A DNA stretch of 64,000 bases from Diplosphaera chodatii (taxonomy: Eukaryota > Chlorophyta > Trebouxiophyceae > Prasiolales > Stichococcaceae), in NCBI GenBank assembly GCA_032358165.1, contig JAALGY010000053.1:434001-498000 (forward strand). The letters run 5' to 3'. Below the pieces are notes generated by a model that was not told the DNA's origin, did not search any database, and saw only the letters and a program-made list of their open reading frames with translations. The stretch's first letter is position 1, and each line of letters opens with the position of its first letter. The position numbers and the translations under genes were made by a program. Positions 34,701 to 47,390 of this stretch are shown here, in pieces.

Positions 34701-37700
34701 CCTCCTTGGCCGAGGGGCGCGCGGTGGGGTCGGCGTCCATGCACTGCGCCATGAGGTCCGCCACCGCCTGCGGGCACTCCTCCGGCACCCTGCCGCAGGG
34801 GCGCAAGCAGCCGGTCAGACCACCTGCTCACGGCTCAGCATCAGGTCGAACACCCCGGGGTGCTGCTGATGGAAATGGCCGGGGGCACGGCAACATGGAG
34901 ATGCGGCAACTGCTTTCGGAACATTGCTGCACGTGTTGGGGCAGAACCAGTCTGAGGTCAGACATCAGAGGCTGCACGCACTTGACGGAGCGCAGGCGGC
35001 CGCGGGCGGGGGCCTCCCCCGTGATCAGCTCCCACAGGATGACGCCGTAGCTGAACATGTCCACCTTCTCGGTGCACCGGTCCCCCATGAGCACCTCGGG
35101 CGCCTGCGCGGCAGCAGGAAGGTGCAGCTCCGTGATGTGCTGGATGCTGGACGTGTGAGCGAACTGATGTGGCAGGTACGCCCAGCAGCATTGCCACCTG
35201 CCGCCAGCAGCTCGCATTCACAGGATCCGGGCCTGGACCCGTGGCCCTGATTGCTGTTGCCCCTCGTCGATCTGACGTGCAGGATGTGGAATGCAGGGAC
35301 CCACCGACCAGGTGAAGGTGCCGACTTGCTGCTGCGCGGACAGGTAGTCCTTGTTCTGCAGCTTGGCGAGGCCCACGTCGGAGATCTTGGCCGTGAAGTC
35401 CGCCGCCAGCAGCACGTTGGGGCTCTTCACGTCCTGCAAAGAGTGATGCAGCTACATTAAATAACATTGCTAGAGTTCATGTGACGATGTAAAGCCGGGA
35501 CTTCGCCGGTAACACCCTGTAAGGGTTTCACAATCGCTCAAGGTCGGGTGGAGGGCTCCATGCCCAGGGATACACAACAGAGGGTCAATTGAGAAGTTTC
35601 AGGAAGGGAACAGGTTCATCAAGACGTCAGACCGCACCAGGTGCACGATGCAGTGGGTGTGCATGAAGGCAAGGCCCCGTGCGATATCCAGCGCAATCTG
35701 CTTGCCCAGGCCCGGCTGGGGCCGGCCGCCGATCCAGGGCGCGCTGCGGAGGGCGCAACGGCACAAGGCTGATGCAGTGTCAGCAACACGTGCAACGCCG
35801 CCAGGAGAGCATGTGCACTGCCTGCTTAGGTGGGTTGAACCTGCAAGGATCCTGACAGTCGGAAGGGCGCACCACTTGTACCACCGCAGGTTGCCCTCCT
35901 TGTCCCGCCGCAGGCAGTTGTGCAGGTCGCCCTGCTCCAGAAACCTGCAGCACATTCTCAAAACCCTTGATCAGACGCCCACAGTGTAATGGCAGGTACA
36001 CAGCAGGACTGGCGTTCACCTAACTCCTAGGGATCTGAGGGTTGACAGTCGACTCACTCGGTGACGAGCAGCGTTTGGGGGCCGTCGCTGCAGGAGCCCA
36101 GGAACTGCACCACGTTGCGGTCCCGGCAGGACTCCAGCATGGCCACCTGCAAGGCATCTCATGTCAGATCTGAGCTGGTTCACCAGCTTCGTGAGCAGAA
36201 TCACCGCTGCGAAGGTGAAGTGTCGAGGCCAAGCTGGATGGCACCAACCCCAACAGTGCCATAGTTGAAACATGACGTCTTGTGTGCCCCATCAACGCGT
36301 GATTTTCGGACCCTGAGCCTCCAATTCCAGAGTGTTGCGGCGGCGCACCTCCTTGTCGAAGTCGGCGCGCTCCTTGTCCGAGGCGTCAAAGGGGATGACC
36401 TTCACCGCCACCGGCTGCACCCCGCCCAGCAGCGCCTTGTACACCTGCCGGGCACCAGGTGGTGAATTATTGCCGGGGTGTCGTGCCACCCATGCAGCGA
36501 CGGGGGCTGTGCGGTGTGGGCACAGCCACCTGTAACCTCCAGCCTGCACCAGGTAGGGTTGGTTGCAAGGATGCATGTCTCCTGTGATGCTTTATAGGGC
36601 TGCAACACACACTCACCGTGCCAAAGGAGCCAGCACCCAGGCGCCACAGCGTGCCGTCCTCGTGCACGCACACCTGCAGCGGGAGGCGCTCGCAGCGTCC
36701 GAACTGAGACGGGATGGGCCTGGCAACATCGCACTGGTCGCACATGTGACGTGGTCACGGCGGAGCCCCACGGCCATCAAATGCCAGAGGCGTGCGATGT
36801 ATCATGGAAGTCACTTCCGGTGCGTCACTTCCGGTGTCAGAGACGAATGGGAGACTGGCCATGTGCATGCAGATAGCAGCGTGCTTGCTGAACTCGATGT
36901 CTTCCAGGCACACGACGGGCTGCATGCCGCTGCCTTCCTCGCCCTCGGTGGGCGGGCCCCAAGAGTGGCTGCGCGGCTGCATGGCTGCGTCGTCCGCATC
37001 CAGCTGCGGCACGCTCCTGCGGACGCAGCCACAAGGTTTGCGTGATGCTGATGAGGAGGCTGGACCGTCATTTGAGCGCTAGCAATGCTGAGGGACCTGG
37101 ATGAGGGCCGAGTGCTTGCAGTACCGCAGGTGCTGTATGGAGATCGCACAGCGGGAGCAGAAGTTGGAGCGCTGGACATGGGTGGGGAGAGGATCCGGGC
37201 AGAGGCGTGTTCCGCCAACTGAGCAGCTACCTGTTGCTCAGCAGCAGCAGCTCGGGCGCCGAGGAGTTGGTGCGCAGCGAGGACTTGCCGTGGCTGTGCC
37301 AGGAGTGCTGGCTGCGGTAGTGGTCGGAATTGTGGCTGCGGTGCTGGCCGCTACCGCCGCCGGCCTCGACCACGTTGTAGCTGCTGCTGGCGAGCGTGTC
37401 TGCGAACGACGTCAGGTGGGCGCCGCCGGTGCCGCGGGCAGCCGCGGCGGCGGCAGGGGGCACCCTCCCGCCGCCCGCCGCCGCGACCGCGGCCCGCTGC
37501 CGCGCGAAGGGGCTCTCGATGCTGGCGGCGGCGGAGGAAGCGGAGGAGGCGGGGCCCGCCCCGCGGGCGGCCTGCTGCAGGGCCGCCACCGGCCCGCCGG
37601 CCGGGCTCCTCTGCATGTGCTGCAGCCGGTCGGCGCCCGGCTGGCCGCCGGCCGCATCGCCCTGCTGCAGCTGCTGCTGCTGGCGCCCCTCCGCGGCTGC

Positions 37701-37943
37701 GTGCCCGCCCGAGGCGTCGACAGACTTGGCGCGCGTCCCCACCGAGGACCTGTTGCCGCGGCTGCGCGGCCGCCGCTGCCGGGCGTGCGGCTGCGCCACG
37801 CACGTCAGCCACCAGTAGGCGACGCCGCCCGCTGCCGCGGCCGCCGCGACCGCGGTGGCGCACAGCAGCGCCGCGGACTTGAGGCGCTCCCCCGTCGCCG
37901 AGGAGGGATACGGCACAGGGGCCTGCGCTGGCTGGGCTGCCAT
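31763..37943 (-). CDS. Membrane-anchored TKL kinase with C-terminal algal helical module (paralogue 1)
   Basis: Eighteen exons (37231-37943, 36885-37016, 36617-36719, 36349-36444, 36058-36146, 35873-35944, 35638-35743, 35305-35433, 34982-35103, 34624-34789, 34319-34443, 33961-34108, 33610-33769, 33378-33469, 32992-33135, 32698-32826, 32246-32378, 31763-31947) sum to 948 codons. A hydrophobic segment near residues 24-46 (AALLCATAVAAAAAAGGVAY) is followed by an Arg-rich stop-transfer and a Ser/Ala/Gln-rich linker. Kinase about 300-560: [86 protein letters not shown] is DVG. The C-terminal 350 residues are helical ([45 protein letters not shown]), resembling a module I recall from algal bZIP proteins. 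One GC donor follows 36885. Adjacent paralogue lies upstream in the same orientation. Confidence 0.88.
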
Positions 37944-38818
37944 CGTGTCCGCCCCGGTGCCGGATCAGCCCTGCCTCACCGCCTCGCCTGGCGCAGGACG
38001 CTCAGCACCGCCATCGCAGCAGCGCCTGTGGTGGCTGCACAGTCCTCGCGACGCATGGGGAGCCGTGTGCCGTGGGGGTTTCACCACCCCTGAAATTATC
38101 GGGGTGGTGAACTTCAAGCCTCCCGCCACGAGCAGCCGCGCACAGCGGCACTGCACCTCGCCGCTAAGCAGTTGTCGTCGCCACAGAACGCAAGTCCGTG
38201 GCGGAGAGGACGGCTGCAGCGCCGCGGGGTGTCAAACGCGCTTTTGGCAGCCACAAAAAGGTCATGGAATCTAATCGGGTGAACCAGTATTAGTACGGTC
38301 GCTTCAAGTGGGCCGCCCTCTGGAATTCATGCGGTTTCTGTTGGTCGTAACATTCAACGCCCAGGCGGTTCGCTACTTGCACGGTTGGAGCGTCAGGCAG
38401 ACTATCCACCCAGGCTTTACCATGCGTTTTGCATCACTAGCAAAGCCGCTTACAGCGCACACATGGTGCAGGGAGGCAGGACTGCTGCTACGGAATTGGC
38501 ACTCTATCATCAGGCGCAGCATTAGCAGCGCTGCAGTTCAGGGGGTGTTGATTAAAAGGCACTCACTGCTGGCGAGCTGCTGCCACAACCATGGAGCATG
38601 CAGGCTACCCATGTGGCTGTGTATACTACCGTGGTCACTGCATCGACCGCGCAACCTCAGCATCCTACGCATCTGTAATGTTCCAGTGGCATCAAATGCC
38701 CAACGATACACATTGCACTGCTGGTGCTGGTCCCAGACTCCTGCTGCTGAGTCCTCTCGTCATTCGATCAAAGGCTGGCCCTGTCGGCATACGACGCACC
38801 ACCGTTTGGGCCAATGGT
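37944..38818. other. Region between tandem kinase paralogues
   Basis: About 875 bp lie between the stop of paralogue 2 and the start of paralogue 1, both on the minus strand. It must contain the paralogue 1 promoter and the paralogue 2 3' UTR (TTACA, i.e. minus-strand TGTAA, at 38450-38454). A perfect hairpin lies at 38080-38111. A long plus-strand open frame from 38308 runs through this region and antisense to the kinase; I do not consider it a gene. Confidence 0.5.
38080..38111. repeat. Perfect 11-bp inverted repeat (stem-loop)
   Basis: TTCACCACCCC and its exact complement GGGGTGGTGAA flank a 10-nt loop. It sits about 140-170 bp upstream of the paralogue 1 kinase start codon, so it may lie in the 5' UTR or promoter. 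It could act as an RNA hairpin or a dyad binding site; function is unknown. Confidence 0.7.
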
Positions 38819-41800
38819 TCACTCGCCGCTGGTGCGCGTGCGCGCGAATGGAGGCGGGGATGCTGGAAGCGCCGCCGGGTTGCGGGGCGACGACGACACC
38901 GTCGTCCCCGAGCCCACCCGCAGGTCCAGCGAGCTCACGCGCGGCGTGCCGCCCTCCGACGACACGCTCATGGCCTGAAAGCACCACCGATGAAACGCTC
39001 GCAATCACCTGCAGTCCTGAAGCCTGCAGCTGCCAGTGCCAACTTCTCATCTGGAAAGCTGCGACATTGGTGTGGGCCTCACCGCTTGCACCTAGGCGAT
39101 ACTGTGATGGCAGCCTCGCAAGGCGTCATGATGAGGAACAATGCCTCGCCTGCTCCATGAGGCTGCGGGAGCCGGGGCGCAGCACATCCGAGTCCGCACG
39201 CAGCTGCTGGGCCTGCAGCAGCTCTGCCAGCGCGCAGGGGTCCCACACGAAGGGCGCGCTCTCCACTGCCATCCGCGCCTGCAAGACACATGTGCCCCTT
39301 GAGCTATCGCCTCTGCTGCAGACCTAAGTTTGAGTACCACTGAAGGGGCTTGGCACCTTGTCGGGAGTTGTGTCAACTGCAGTTTTCCAACTGTGTTGCA
39401 GACTGGGCATGTGCCGGCGTCTCGACAGCCGGAGACACGGTTCAGAGCACGCAAGGCAGAAGCGCACCTGCTGCAGCGGGGACAGCATGCCCAGCACGTC
39501 CACGAAGCACTCGTTGGAGCAGCGTCCCTCCTTGTCCATGTTCTCCTTCAGCCGCGTGCTGATGGAGACCGCGTCGTCGAAGTTTCCGCTGGCCCCCAGA
39601 TTGTCCTGAGTGCAGATGATTGGGCAGTCGAAACGTCATGCCAATGTCGTGTCAAGTCCAAAGGCAATGCTGCTGGTTTGATGTCGAGGGCGGGCATGTG
39701 GAGACACCTCGGCGGCGTCAAACTGCTGCAGGGCCTCCACAAGGGCCCTGCGCTCGGCCGCGACTTGCTGCATGCGCTCCAGCGCCTCATTATACCGCGC
39801 TGCAGGGTGGTGTGAGACAGGGTGTCAGGACGTAATGCACGTAGCAAGGCGCAGGAAGCAAACAGTTGTAGCATGCGCCGGCTTGGTGACCTTTACCCCA
39901 GCTGCTCAGGGGTTGCTCTCACGGTTCTCACCCAGGACCTGGCCCCTCTGGTGCGGTGTCAGCGCGACTGCCTCCAGCACGGAGTGCTGATCCACTCGGT
40001 GGGCGTCTCCATGACTGCCGCCAACTGCCTGGGCTGGGGTCGTGGACTTCGTGTTGCGCAGCTGGAAGCTCCACATCGGGTTGTCGCGCATCTGCAGCAG
40101 CAATGCAGGCACTGTCAACAGAAGCTCGGCGCTTGTGTCCGCCAGCATTGTCCCCAGATGACTGCACAAGCCATGGTCCGTCTGCCCAGCCGCTGCTGAA
40201 CAGATGCCAGAGTGGTGCCCTGCTGTCCGAGACGTGCTGCCTGCTGCACGAGGACTTTCTCTGACAGCTCGCAGCAGGCACTTCACCTTCAGGATGAAGA
40301 CTCGCTCGACCAGGGCCACAAGCTGGACGCAGCGCAGGTGCGCGGCGGACTGGGGGTCGTCCACATCGGGCTGCTTTAGGCACTTTGCTATGTCCGCCAC
40401 GGTGTCCGTCCACAAGCCAATGTCCACTCGCTGGCTGCAGAGGCAGGCCACGTCTTTCGTTTGACATGTGTCCCGTACTTGGCCGCCGGCACATTGCAAC
40501 GTTTGCTGGACTGACTCGTGGCTAGCTTCTCGCAAGCAATGTGCGCTGCCCCGCTGTCCCACCAACACAAGCAGCACACACAGGCTCGACTGACCAGCAC
40601 AGCACATAACATCGTCACGGCGGGCACCTGTCAAGGCGGGCTGCACCTGATGGTCTCGGCGTCAGCGGGCGCCCAGCCCTTGCGCCTCACGCCGCGGCGG
40701 CCGCCGTACACCAGCTCCGCCAGCTGGCGGGTGATCTCCTGGATGGCTGTTGCATGGTCGTGGTCCTTGCCCTGCAGCACTCGTGCCACGACGTCGGGGC
40801 TGTGACATGCACGAAGCTCTGTGGCCCGTCGTATGTGCGCCTATGCTTGTTCTCACTACACTGCTCCAGCTCAACAGCACATCATATGGCATGCCGGGCA
40901 GGATGGCCACCCCCGGTATGCCGTTCACCTGAGCGTCTGCCGGCTTGGGGCGCCTGCTCGGCAGGTGCCGCTCCAGCACCGCGTCCGGCTGGCTCAGCAG
41001 CGACACCACCTCCTTGGCCGACGGCCGCGCGGTGGGGTCGGCATCCATGCACTGCGCCACCAGATCTGCCACGGCCTGCGGGCACTCCTCCGGCACCCTG
41101 CAGCACGCACAGTACCAGGGGCCCTCGTCGCTGGGGACCAGAGCACCGTACAACCGCACGACACTTGACACGCTGTCTGCATAGCAACTGGCCTGACGCC
41201 CTTGCACTAGCCATGAGCATATGAGGTTCAAGCTGAGTTCCGTGCTCACTTGATGGACCGTAAGCGCCCGCGCTGTGGGGTTTCGCCAGTGATGATCTCC
41301 CACAGGACCACGCCAAACGAGAACAGGTCGCACTTCTCCGTGCAGCGCAGCCCCATCAGGATCTCTGGTGCTGTCCAGGTGAAGGTCCCTGCATGACAAT
41401 GTGCAGGCTGTTGGTGCAGGGTGTTTCAGATGCGTGGTTGCTGTGCTGCCCGGCAGATGTGCATGCATGCTGTTGCTGTTATTGAAACCGGCTTATTGCA
41501 TCGAGCTCACCAATGGCCTCCTGGTGTACAGACAGATACGTCTGGTTTTGCAGCTTGGCGAGGCCAACATCCGCAATTTTGGCTGTGTAGTCGGCCCCCA
41601 GCAAGACGTTGGGGCTCTTGATGTCCTATATGTTCATTGCGCACAGCAGGTCATCATCTGTACCGCATGAACGGTCGAGTGCAGGAGAAGCCAGAGGCAG
41701 ATCTGTTTTCGAGGGAGAGAGTCGCACGAGTACACCGCAAATGGACAGATGTTAGCTTGCGTCACAGTCACTGAAGCATTCCTTCGCTTTTGGTGGGCGA

Positions 41801-44090
41801 TGTTTGTGCTCACCAGGTGGACGATGCGGTGAGTGTGCAGGAAAGCCAGGCCGCGTGCAATGTCCACCGCGATGCTCTTGCCCAGGCCGGGCCGCCGCTT
41901 GCTGCTGCGCCCACTTTGCCTGGCGATGTGACCCGCACACTCAGTGTGCGACGTGAGAGCACTGGCATGTAGGGTGCCAGGGTGTGATGACAGAATGCAG
42001 TCGGATTTAGTTTTGGCGAGCAAAGATATACCACGTTCGAAGCACAACTGCACACTCAGAGCCCAGCATGTGTCTCACTTTGTGTACCACCGCAGCTTGC
42101 CGCCATCTGCATCGCTGCGCAGCGCATTGGCCAGATCCCCATGGTCCAAGAATCTGAGCACAGGGTGGGCAACGGAGTCAATGTCCTGCAGGTGCCTCGA
42201 GTTACTGAAGAAGGTTTCCCCCTCGTGCGGATGTGGCACAGGCAGTGTGTAGCCTCACTCGGTGATCAGCAGCGTCTGTCCGCCCTCTGTGCAGGAGCCC
42301 AGAAACTGGACGATGTTGCGGTCACGGCAGGACTCCAGGATGGCCACCTGTGTGTGGCGGCGAAAGGCGTTGGGATTCCTGACACAGGATGGCTCTGAGC
42401 GTGGTGGCATACAAGGCTGCTCTGTCTGTTCAACCAGGTGGACCAGCGTGACTCGCACCTCTTTGTCAAAGTCAGCCCGCTGTTTGTCGGTGGCGTCAAA
42501 GGGGATGACCTGATCCCCGAACACAGGATTATATCAGGTGCTGAATCAGCGCTTGACTTCGACAGCGGGTGGATGTGCATGCTCATCAACAGCAGAGGCA
42601 CATCTGGGGCCTGCACCTTGACGGCCACTGGTGTCGCGCCATTCTTCATGGCCTTGAAGACTGTGCCAAAAGAGCCGGCGCCGAGTCTCCACAGCGAGCC
42701 GTCTTCCCGATAGCAGACCTATGTGACAGCAGTTTGCCAGCTCCGATCACTTGGAGGCCAAAATTACAGTAAATTCATAAGCACAGGGTTGTCAGGCTAC
42801 TATCCGCCCAGCAACGTGACCCCCAAGCGCTGACCTCAATGTCCTCCGTACGGACTGCTTCGCTGCTGACAGGGAACGCCGCCGCAACATCGTTCCACGA
42901 CCTGCTGCGCTGCACCTGCTGCACGCCTGCGTTGCCGTCCTGCCCAGGCTGCGGCGTGGTCCGCCTGCACAGCATGCGTCCAGCAGTTGCAACCCACAGA
43001 GAGCCCACTCGGGAGCAGCATGCCACGCATGTCTGTACCATCATGACTACTGTTTGTACCACCATGACTACCAGCCTAGCTGTCAGGCACAACAGCAGGA
43101 TCCCAGCAGGTACCCTGCCACTGCACATGTGCCTCCGACATTTGCACCCGCTGGAAGGCAGGTCCGGCGGCGAGGAGTTGGTGCGGAGCGATGACGGCCC
43201 GCGGCTGCGCTGGCTGAGCTCCGCGGGGGCGTCGCCGCCGCCGCCGCCCGCCTGCCAGCGGGGCGGCTGCTGTGCGGGCGTGCTGGGGACTGACGCCGCC
43301 CTGCCCGCCGCTGCTGCTGACGCCGCCGCGGAGGCTGACTGGAAGGGGCTGGCAACCACCACGGGGCTGGCGGTGTTCTCCCTGGAAACGCCAGTGCAGC
43401 TTATCAGACCCCTGCAGATGATATCAGCTGGCACGGGTAGGGGCTAGAATGTTGTGTTGATGTACACGCTTCTGACCACCCTCGACTATTCTGCTCACGG
43501 CAGCATATGCACCATCCACATCCACATGCATGACACCTGAGAAGCTCGCTGCGGCGCTGCCGGGAAGCGGCTGCATATTCGCTGGCCTCGGCCAGGCACG
43601 ATTTGCTGCCTGCGGGCGCCAGCGCCTGCAGGTGCGCCCACCCCACAGCGACGGGACTTCGGCCCTGCGGCTGCACGCCGTCCAGGGGCTGCTGCGGAGC
43701 TGTAAGCTGCTGCTCGTCATCCGGCTGCAGCGGATCCGAGTGCCGGCTGGAGCGCCGGGTGGCTTCGGGCTCGGACTCGGTACGGGACCGACGCCGGAAC
43801 CCGCCACAGCCGCTCCTGGCCATGTCGGCTTTGCGGGACCGCCGCTCCCGCTGCAGCCCCGCTCTGGCGAACACCAGGTACGACAGCACACCTGCTGCTG
43901 CGCCTGCCGCCAGCGCGGCCGCTGCCAGCAGCAGCAGGGACCTTGCGGTGTCCGGCATGCTGCGCTGCTGCGGCTGTGGGGGCGGCTGTGGCGCAGCTGG
44001 TGCCGCTGCTGCCTCCGCCTGCTGCTGGGCTCGCTCTGACGCTGCGGCAACATGCCGGTGCACGATGGCGCTGGCTGGGTGGGCCGCCAT
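38819..44090 (-). CDS. Membrane-anchored TKL kinase with C-terminal algal helical module (paralogue 2)
   Basis: Eighteen exons (43537-44090, 43148-43381, 42835-42964, 42617-42718, 42459-42509, 42259-42347, 42079-42153, 41814-41919, 41511-41625, 41250-41388, 40929-41097, 40647-40771, 40287-40434, 39932-40091, 39708-39799, 39468-39605, 39150-39278, 38819-38974) sum to 904 codons. Predicted membrane helix near residues 50-72 ([20 protein letters not shown]). The kinase domain (about 307-575) matches paralogue 1 motif for motif: [71 protein letters not shown]. The helical C-terminal module is also shared ([37 protein letters not shown]). Most intron positions match paralogue 1; the N-lobe exons differ (GT/V split absent, VAVK/VIPF split present). 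One GC donor follows 39150. Origin by tandem duplication is clear. Confidence 0.88.
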
Positions 44091-44806
44091 TGCGCCTCAG
44101 CTCAGGCTGCCTTTGCGCATGTCTCGCCAGCTTCGACTGCTTAGGAGGTCCACGTTGCAGTAGCGCCGGAGTCCTGCCCTGACCAAGATGGCAATGGTGA
44201 GGCCGCAGTGCACATGGCCAGCGTGCGGTACTGCAATGCACGCCGCCCTGAGCACCTACATCCTCCGACACTGCTGATTACCCCTGCAATGTGTTCAAAC
44301 GCTTCTCCAAAGCTCTACGGATGTATGCCGCAGCGGTGCAGGCTGCCACAGCAACGTGCTGGTTGGCTTTGGATATTACATAGGTGTTTGCAGGCATGCA
44401 CGAAAGCAGGACAGCAGGCCTGGAACGCGTCAGGCACCTCTATGTACGCAGGCAACGTGTTGCAACGCTGACCCACAGCTTGCTGCACGGCATGCGAAGT
44501 GAAAATGTACCGGGTGCCAGGCTGCCAGCGCATCGTGCTCGTGAGGCACAGATCGCCTGCTGACCTGGAGCAACCTGAGAAGGCAGCTAGCTGGCAACGT
44601 CAGCGGCATAATCCCTGCATCACGGCTGCATGATCATCATGACAAGCAGAAGGTTGCCAGTGGCCGAGCTGATTGTGTGGAATGCCATCTACTCAGCAGA
44701 AACCAAAGTGATGTGCATGGCACCCCCGCAATCGCTCTGCAATTCGAGTCCGAAAGCACCGCATGGTGCAGCATAGCCTTCAGCATGTGCCCTCACATGC
44801 TTAGCG
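44091..44806. promoter_or_regulatory. Divergent intergenic region: kinase paralogue 2 / hydrolase
   Basis: About 715 bp lie between divergent start codons, presumably two promoters. The segment nearer the hydrolase is AT-richer. No exon or obvious motif could be supported. Confidence 0.4.
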
Positions 44807-47068
44807 ATGACATGGGTGTCGATCTGCATCCTGATTGGGTCTGTGCTTGCAGCCGTGACAGCGGCATCCTACCGCGCCGCAGCCCAAAGGAGCAAGTGAG
44901 ACCCATGCATGTGCACTGCAGAAAACTTGGGTCTTGCACTCTCCTTTGTGCAAATGTGCCGCAAGCACGCGATACAGTTATGACTGCTTGGCGGTGCTGG
45001 ATCTACGCAGGCATGTCAGGGTGCATGCGGCTCAGACGCCCTTCCTGCGTGCTGTCCTGGCACGCTGCCCCAGTCTACACAAATTATACAGTTCCCCCTG
45101 GTGGCTGTGGAACGGCCACGCGGAGACGATTTTCGCCTGGGCAACCCGCAGATCACCCAGTGTCGTGTACTACCGCCGCTGCCTGAGCCTCCCTGACGGC
45201 GGAGTGCTGGCACTCGACTTTGACGACTCGCCCGAATCGCAGGCACATCCTGCGTTGCTTGATGCCAAATTTATATGACACATCCATGCAAGTGAGTTGA
45301 GTGCGTGACTTGCTCACAACATCGGCGTTTGTTTTCCCAGGCGCTGGCGGGCAACGCTCCGGTGCTGCTGATCCTGCCGGGCCTGACAGGCGGTTCGCAT
45401 GATGCCTACCCTCAGTATGCCTGCGTCCAGGCACGGCAAAGTGGATTCAGGTAGCTGTTCATCCTGATGCCATACACACGCATAACACCAGAGACCCTGC
45501 TGGATTGTGGGTCCGGACTGGAGCAACAGCATGCTCGGCAACCTGCAGGGCGATTGTGTACAACCCACGGGGCACAGCAGGCACACCCGTAGCTACGCCG
45601 CACTTCTACTCAGCATCGTACACAGCCGATCTCCGAGCCGTCATCAACTCCCTACAGCAGCAGTACCCTCGCACGCCGCTGGTTGCTTGTGGCTACAGCC
45701 TGGGGGCCAACATTCTTTGCAGGTTGGCAAGGGGTTATGATACCGAGCTGCCCTGAAAGTGTCGGGTCCAACAGATGCTGTCCATGTGCCCAGCAATATG
45801 ATACAATGTGCGCAAGTGCAACATGACTTCACAGGTACTTGGGTGAGGAGGGCAGTGGGACGCCCCTGAAGGCAGCAGTCTCGCTGTGCAACCCCTTCAA
45901 CCTGGTATGTGCAGAAAGATATCACCCCCTGCGCTCGTTCACTGCATGACACCTCTGCCTGTGCCCTGTCCCTGTGTGCTCCTTGCACCTTACCCTGGCG
46001 CCACTGCCCCATGCGCAGCCCATGGCCAACGAGAACATGGGCCACGGATTCAGTCGCGCGTACAACCTGGCGCTGGGGCACTCGCTGCGGCGGCTGTGGC
46101 AGCCGCATGCTGCCCTGTTCCGCGGACCAGGCAAACTTCATTGCCAGTGTGCATGCCGGACTGTGCTGCTTGCCATCTGCAGCACTATTGCCTATGCCAG
46201 CCAGGGCTCTCACCATGCATCTGTCTGTTAATGATGGGGGAAAGAAAGGTCAATGGTGACATGCTGTCTCATGGCGCTAGGGTCAAAGGGCTGGGATCTA
46301 GCAGCTGCGGCACGGGCGACTTGGATCCGAGATTATGACGAGGCGTTAACGATACATTCTTTTGGTAGGCTCGGCAAGGTCCAGACAATCAAGATGTGAC
46401 AATGCCACAAATGTACACCTGTACCCTGCATATCACCTGCTGCTGGCTGCAGGTGTCATTGCATGTCCTTGAGGAGAGGCATCCTGTGCCTTCTGCAGGC
46501 TGGAAAACTGTAGACGACTATTACCAGGGGTCTAGCTCCTCAGACTTGGTACCGAACATCAGCATTCCATTGCTATGTCTGCAGGTCAGCTGCAGGGCCT
46601 TGCCCACGATCAGACTGGCTGTTCAAATGACATGCTGCTCCACCTGCCTTCGAGACTGTCTCTGTGCATGAGCATTGTCACAAATGTCTCATCGGCGCTC
46701 GCAGGCACAAGACGATCCCATTGCACCTGCTGCGGCCATTCCTGTTGCCGCGCTGCAGCGCAACCCCAACTGCGTCCTGGCGGTCACTCCTCACGGCGGG
46801 CATCTGGGCTGGATCGAACCGGATAACCCTTTTGGCGCGCCGTGGACCGACGGCCCAATGCTGGAATTCTTGCAGGTGCAGTTGACGGCAGCAGATGCTG
46901 CATGCAGCTCGCAGTGACATACTCTGGCCCAAATGAAGCGTGCAGATCATCTTTTTCACGATCGAAACTCCTGCGCTGCAGGCAGCTGTGCAGCTGCAGC
47001 ATGAAATGCGGGAAGCTATTTTGACGCTGATCACCAGATCCATGATCAGAGCAGCTCAGAGGCACTAG
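44807..47068 (+). CDS. Alpha/beta hydrolase, EMB8/ABHD1-3 type, membrane-anchored
   Basis: Serine hydrolase related to the ABHD1/2/3 lipases and the plant EMB8 family (family knowledge); lipid ester substrates are likely. Ten exons (44807-44895, 44966-45242, 45341-45450, 45549-45722, 45835-45904, 46019-46130, 46305-46364, 46499-46584, 46705-46875, 46982-47068) sum to 412 codons. The N-terminus (VSICILIGSVLAAVTAASY) is a signal anchor, so the ATG at 44807 is well placed. Family motifs: NGHAETIFAW, LILPGLTGGSHDAY, YNPRGTAGTPV, nucleophile elbow GYSLGAN (Ser about 209), RDYDEALTIHSFGWKTVDDYY, DDPIAP (Asp about 330), PHGGHLGW (His about 359), PFGAPWTDGPM. The triad is complete. Two introns use GC donors (after 45242 and 46130), each supported by the frame. 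One acceptor is AAG rather than CAG (before 44966). Confidence 0.93.
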
Positions 47069-47204
47069 CCCAGTGGCACACGGTGTGGCAGACTGCCTAA
47101 AACGCTCGGATGACGGTAGATACTCTTCAAAGAGAATGAGCATGCGTCGCCAACGTTGATGTCAGCAGGGTGTCACATGCTTTGTACCTGCCGTGACAAA
47201 GACT

Positions 47205-47209
47205 TGTAA
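47205..47209 (+). other. Poly(A) signal TGTAA of the hydrolase gene
   Basis: TGTAA occurs 137 nt after the hydrolase stop codon. It lies before the first unit of the triplicated array, so the hydrolase transcript probably ends here. Confidence 0.6.
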
Positions 47210-47350
47210 CATGCCTCAGTTGTGCATCATTTCCGCACGCTGATGGCAAAGCCGATGCGCCACTGGTCCACTACTGGCGCTGATTACGGAGTTTCAGTCC
47301 AGAAGGTCTCCAGTATGGCTACTGCATCCATTCCAGCAGTCGTCGTCACC

Positions 47351-47390
47351 TGTGCCACCTCGCAATTATGCAGTGGTGACACAGGGTGGG
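47351..47390 (+). promoter_or_regulatory. 40-bp conserved upstream element, copy A
   Basis: It starts TGTGCCACCT, has an AT-rich middle (with ATTATG), and ends GTGGTGACACAGGGTGGG. The same block occurs at 50095-50134 and 52823-52862, each time about 180-200 bp before the start codon of an array gene. It is likely a promoter or 5' UTR element retained through duplication. Confidence 0.75.

Noticed and set aside
38308..39327. Plus-strand open frame of about 340 codons
   Set aside because: It lies partly between the kinases and partly antisense to paralogue 2 coding exons. Composition is Arg/Ser/Cys-rich as expected of an antisense GC-rich frame, and there is no family similarity.
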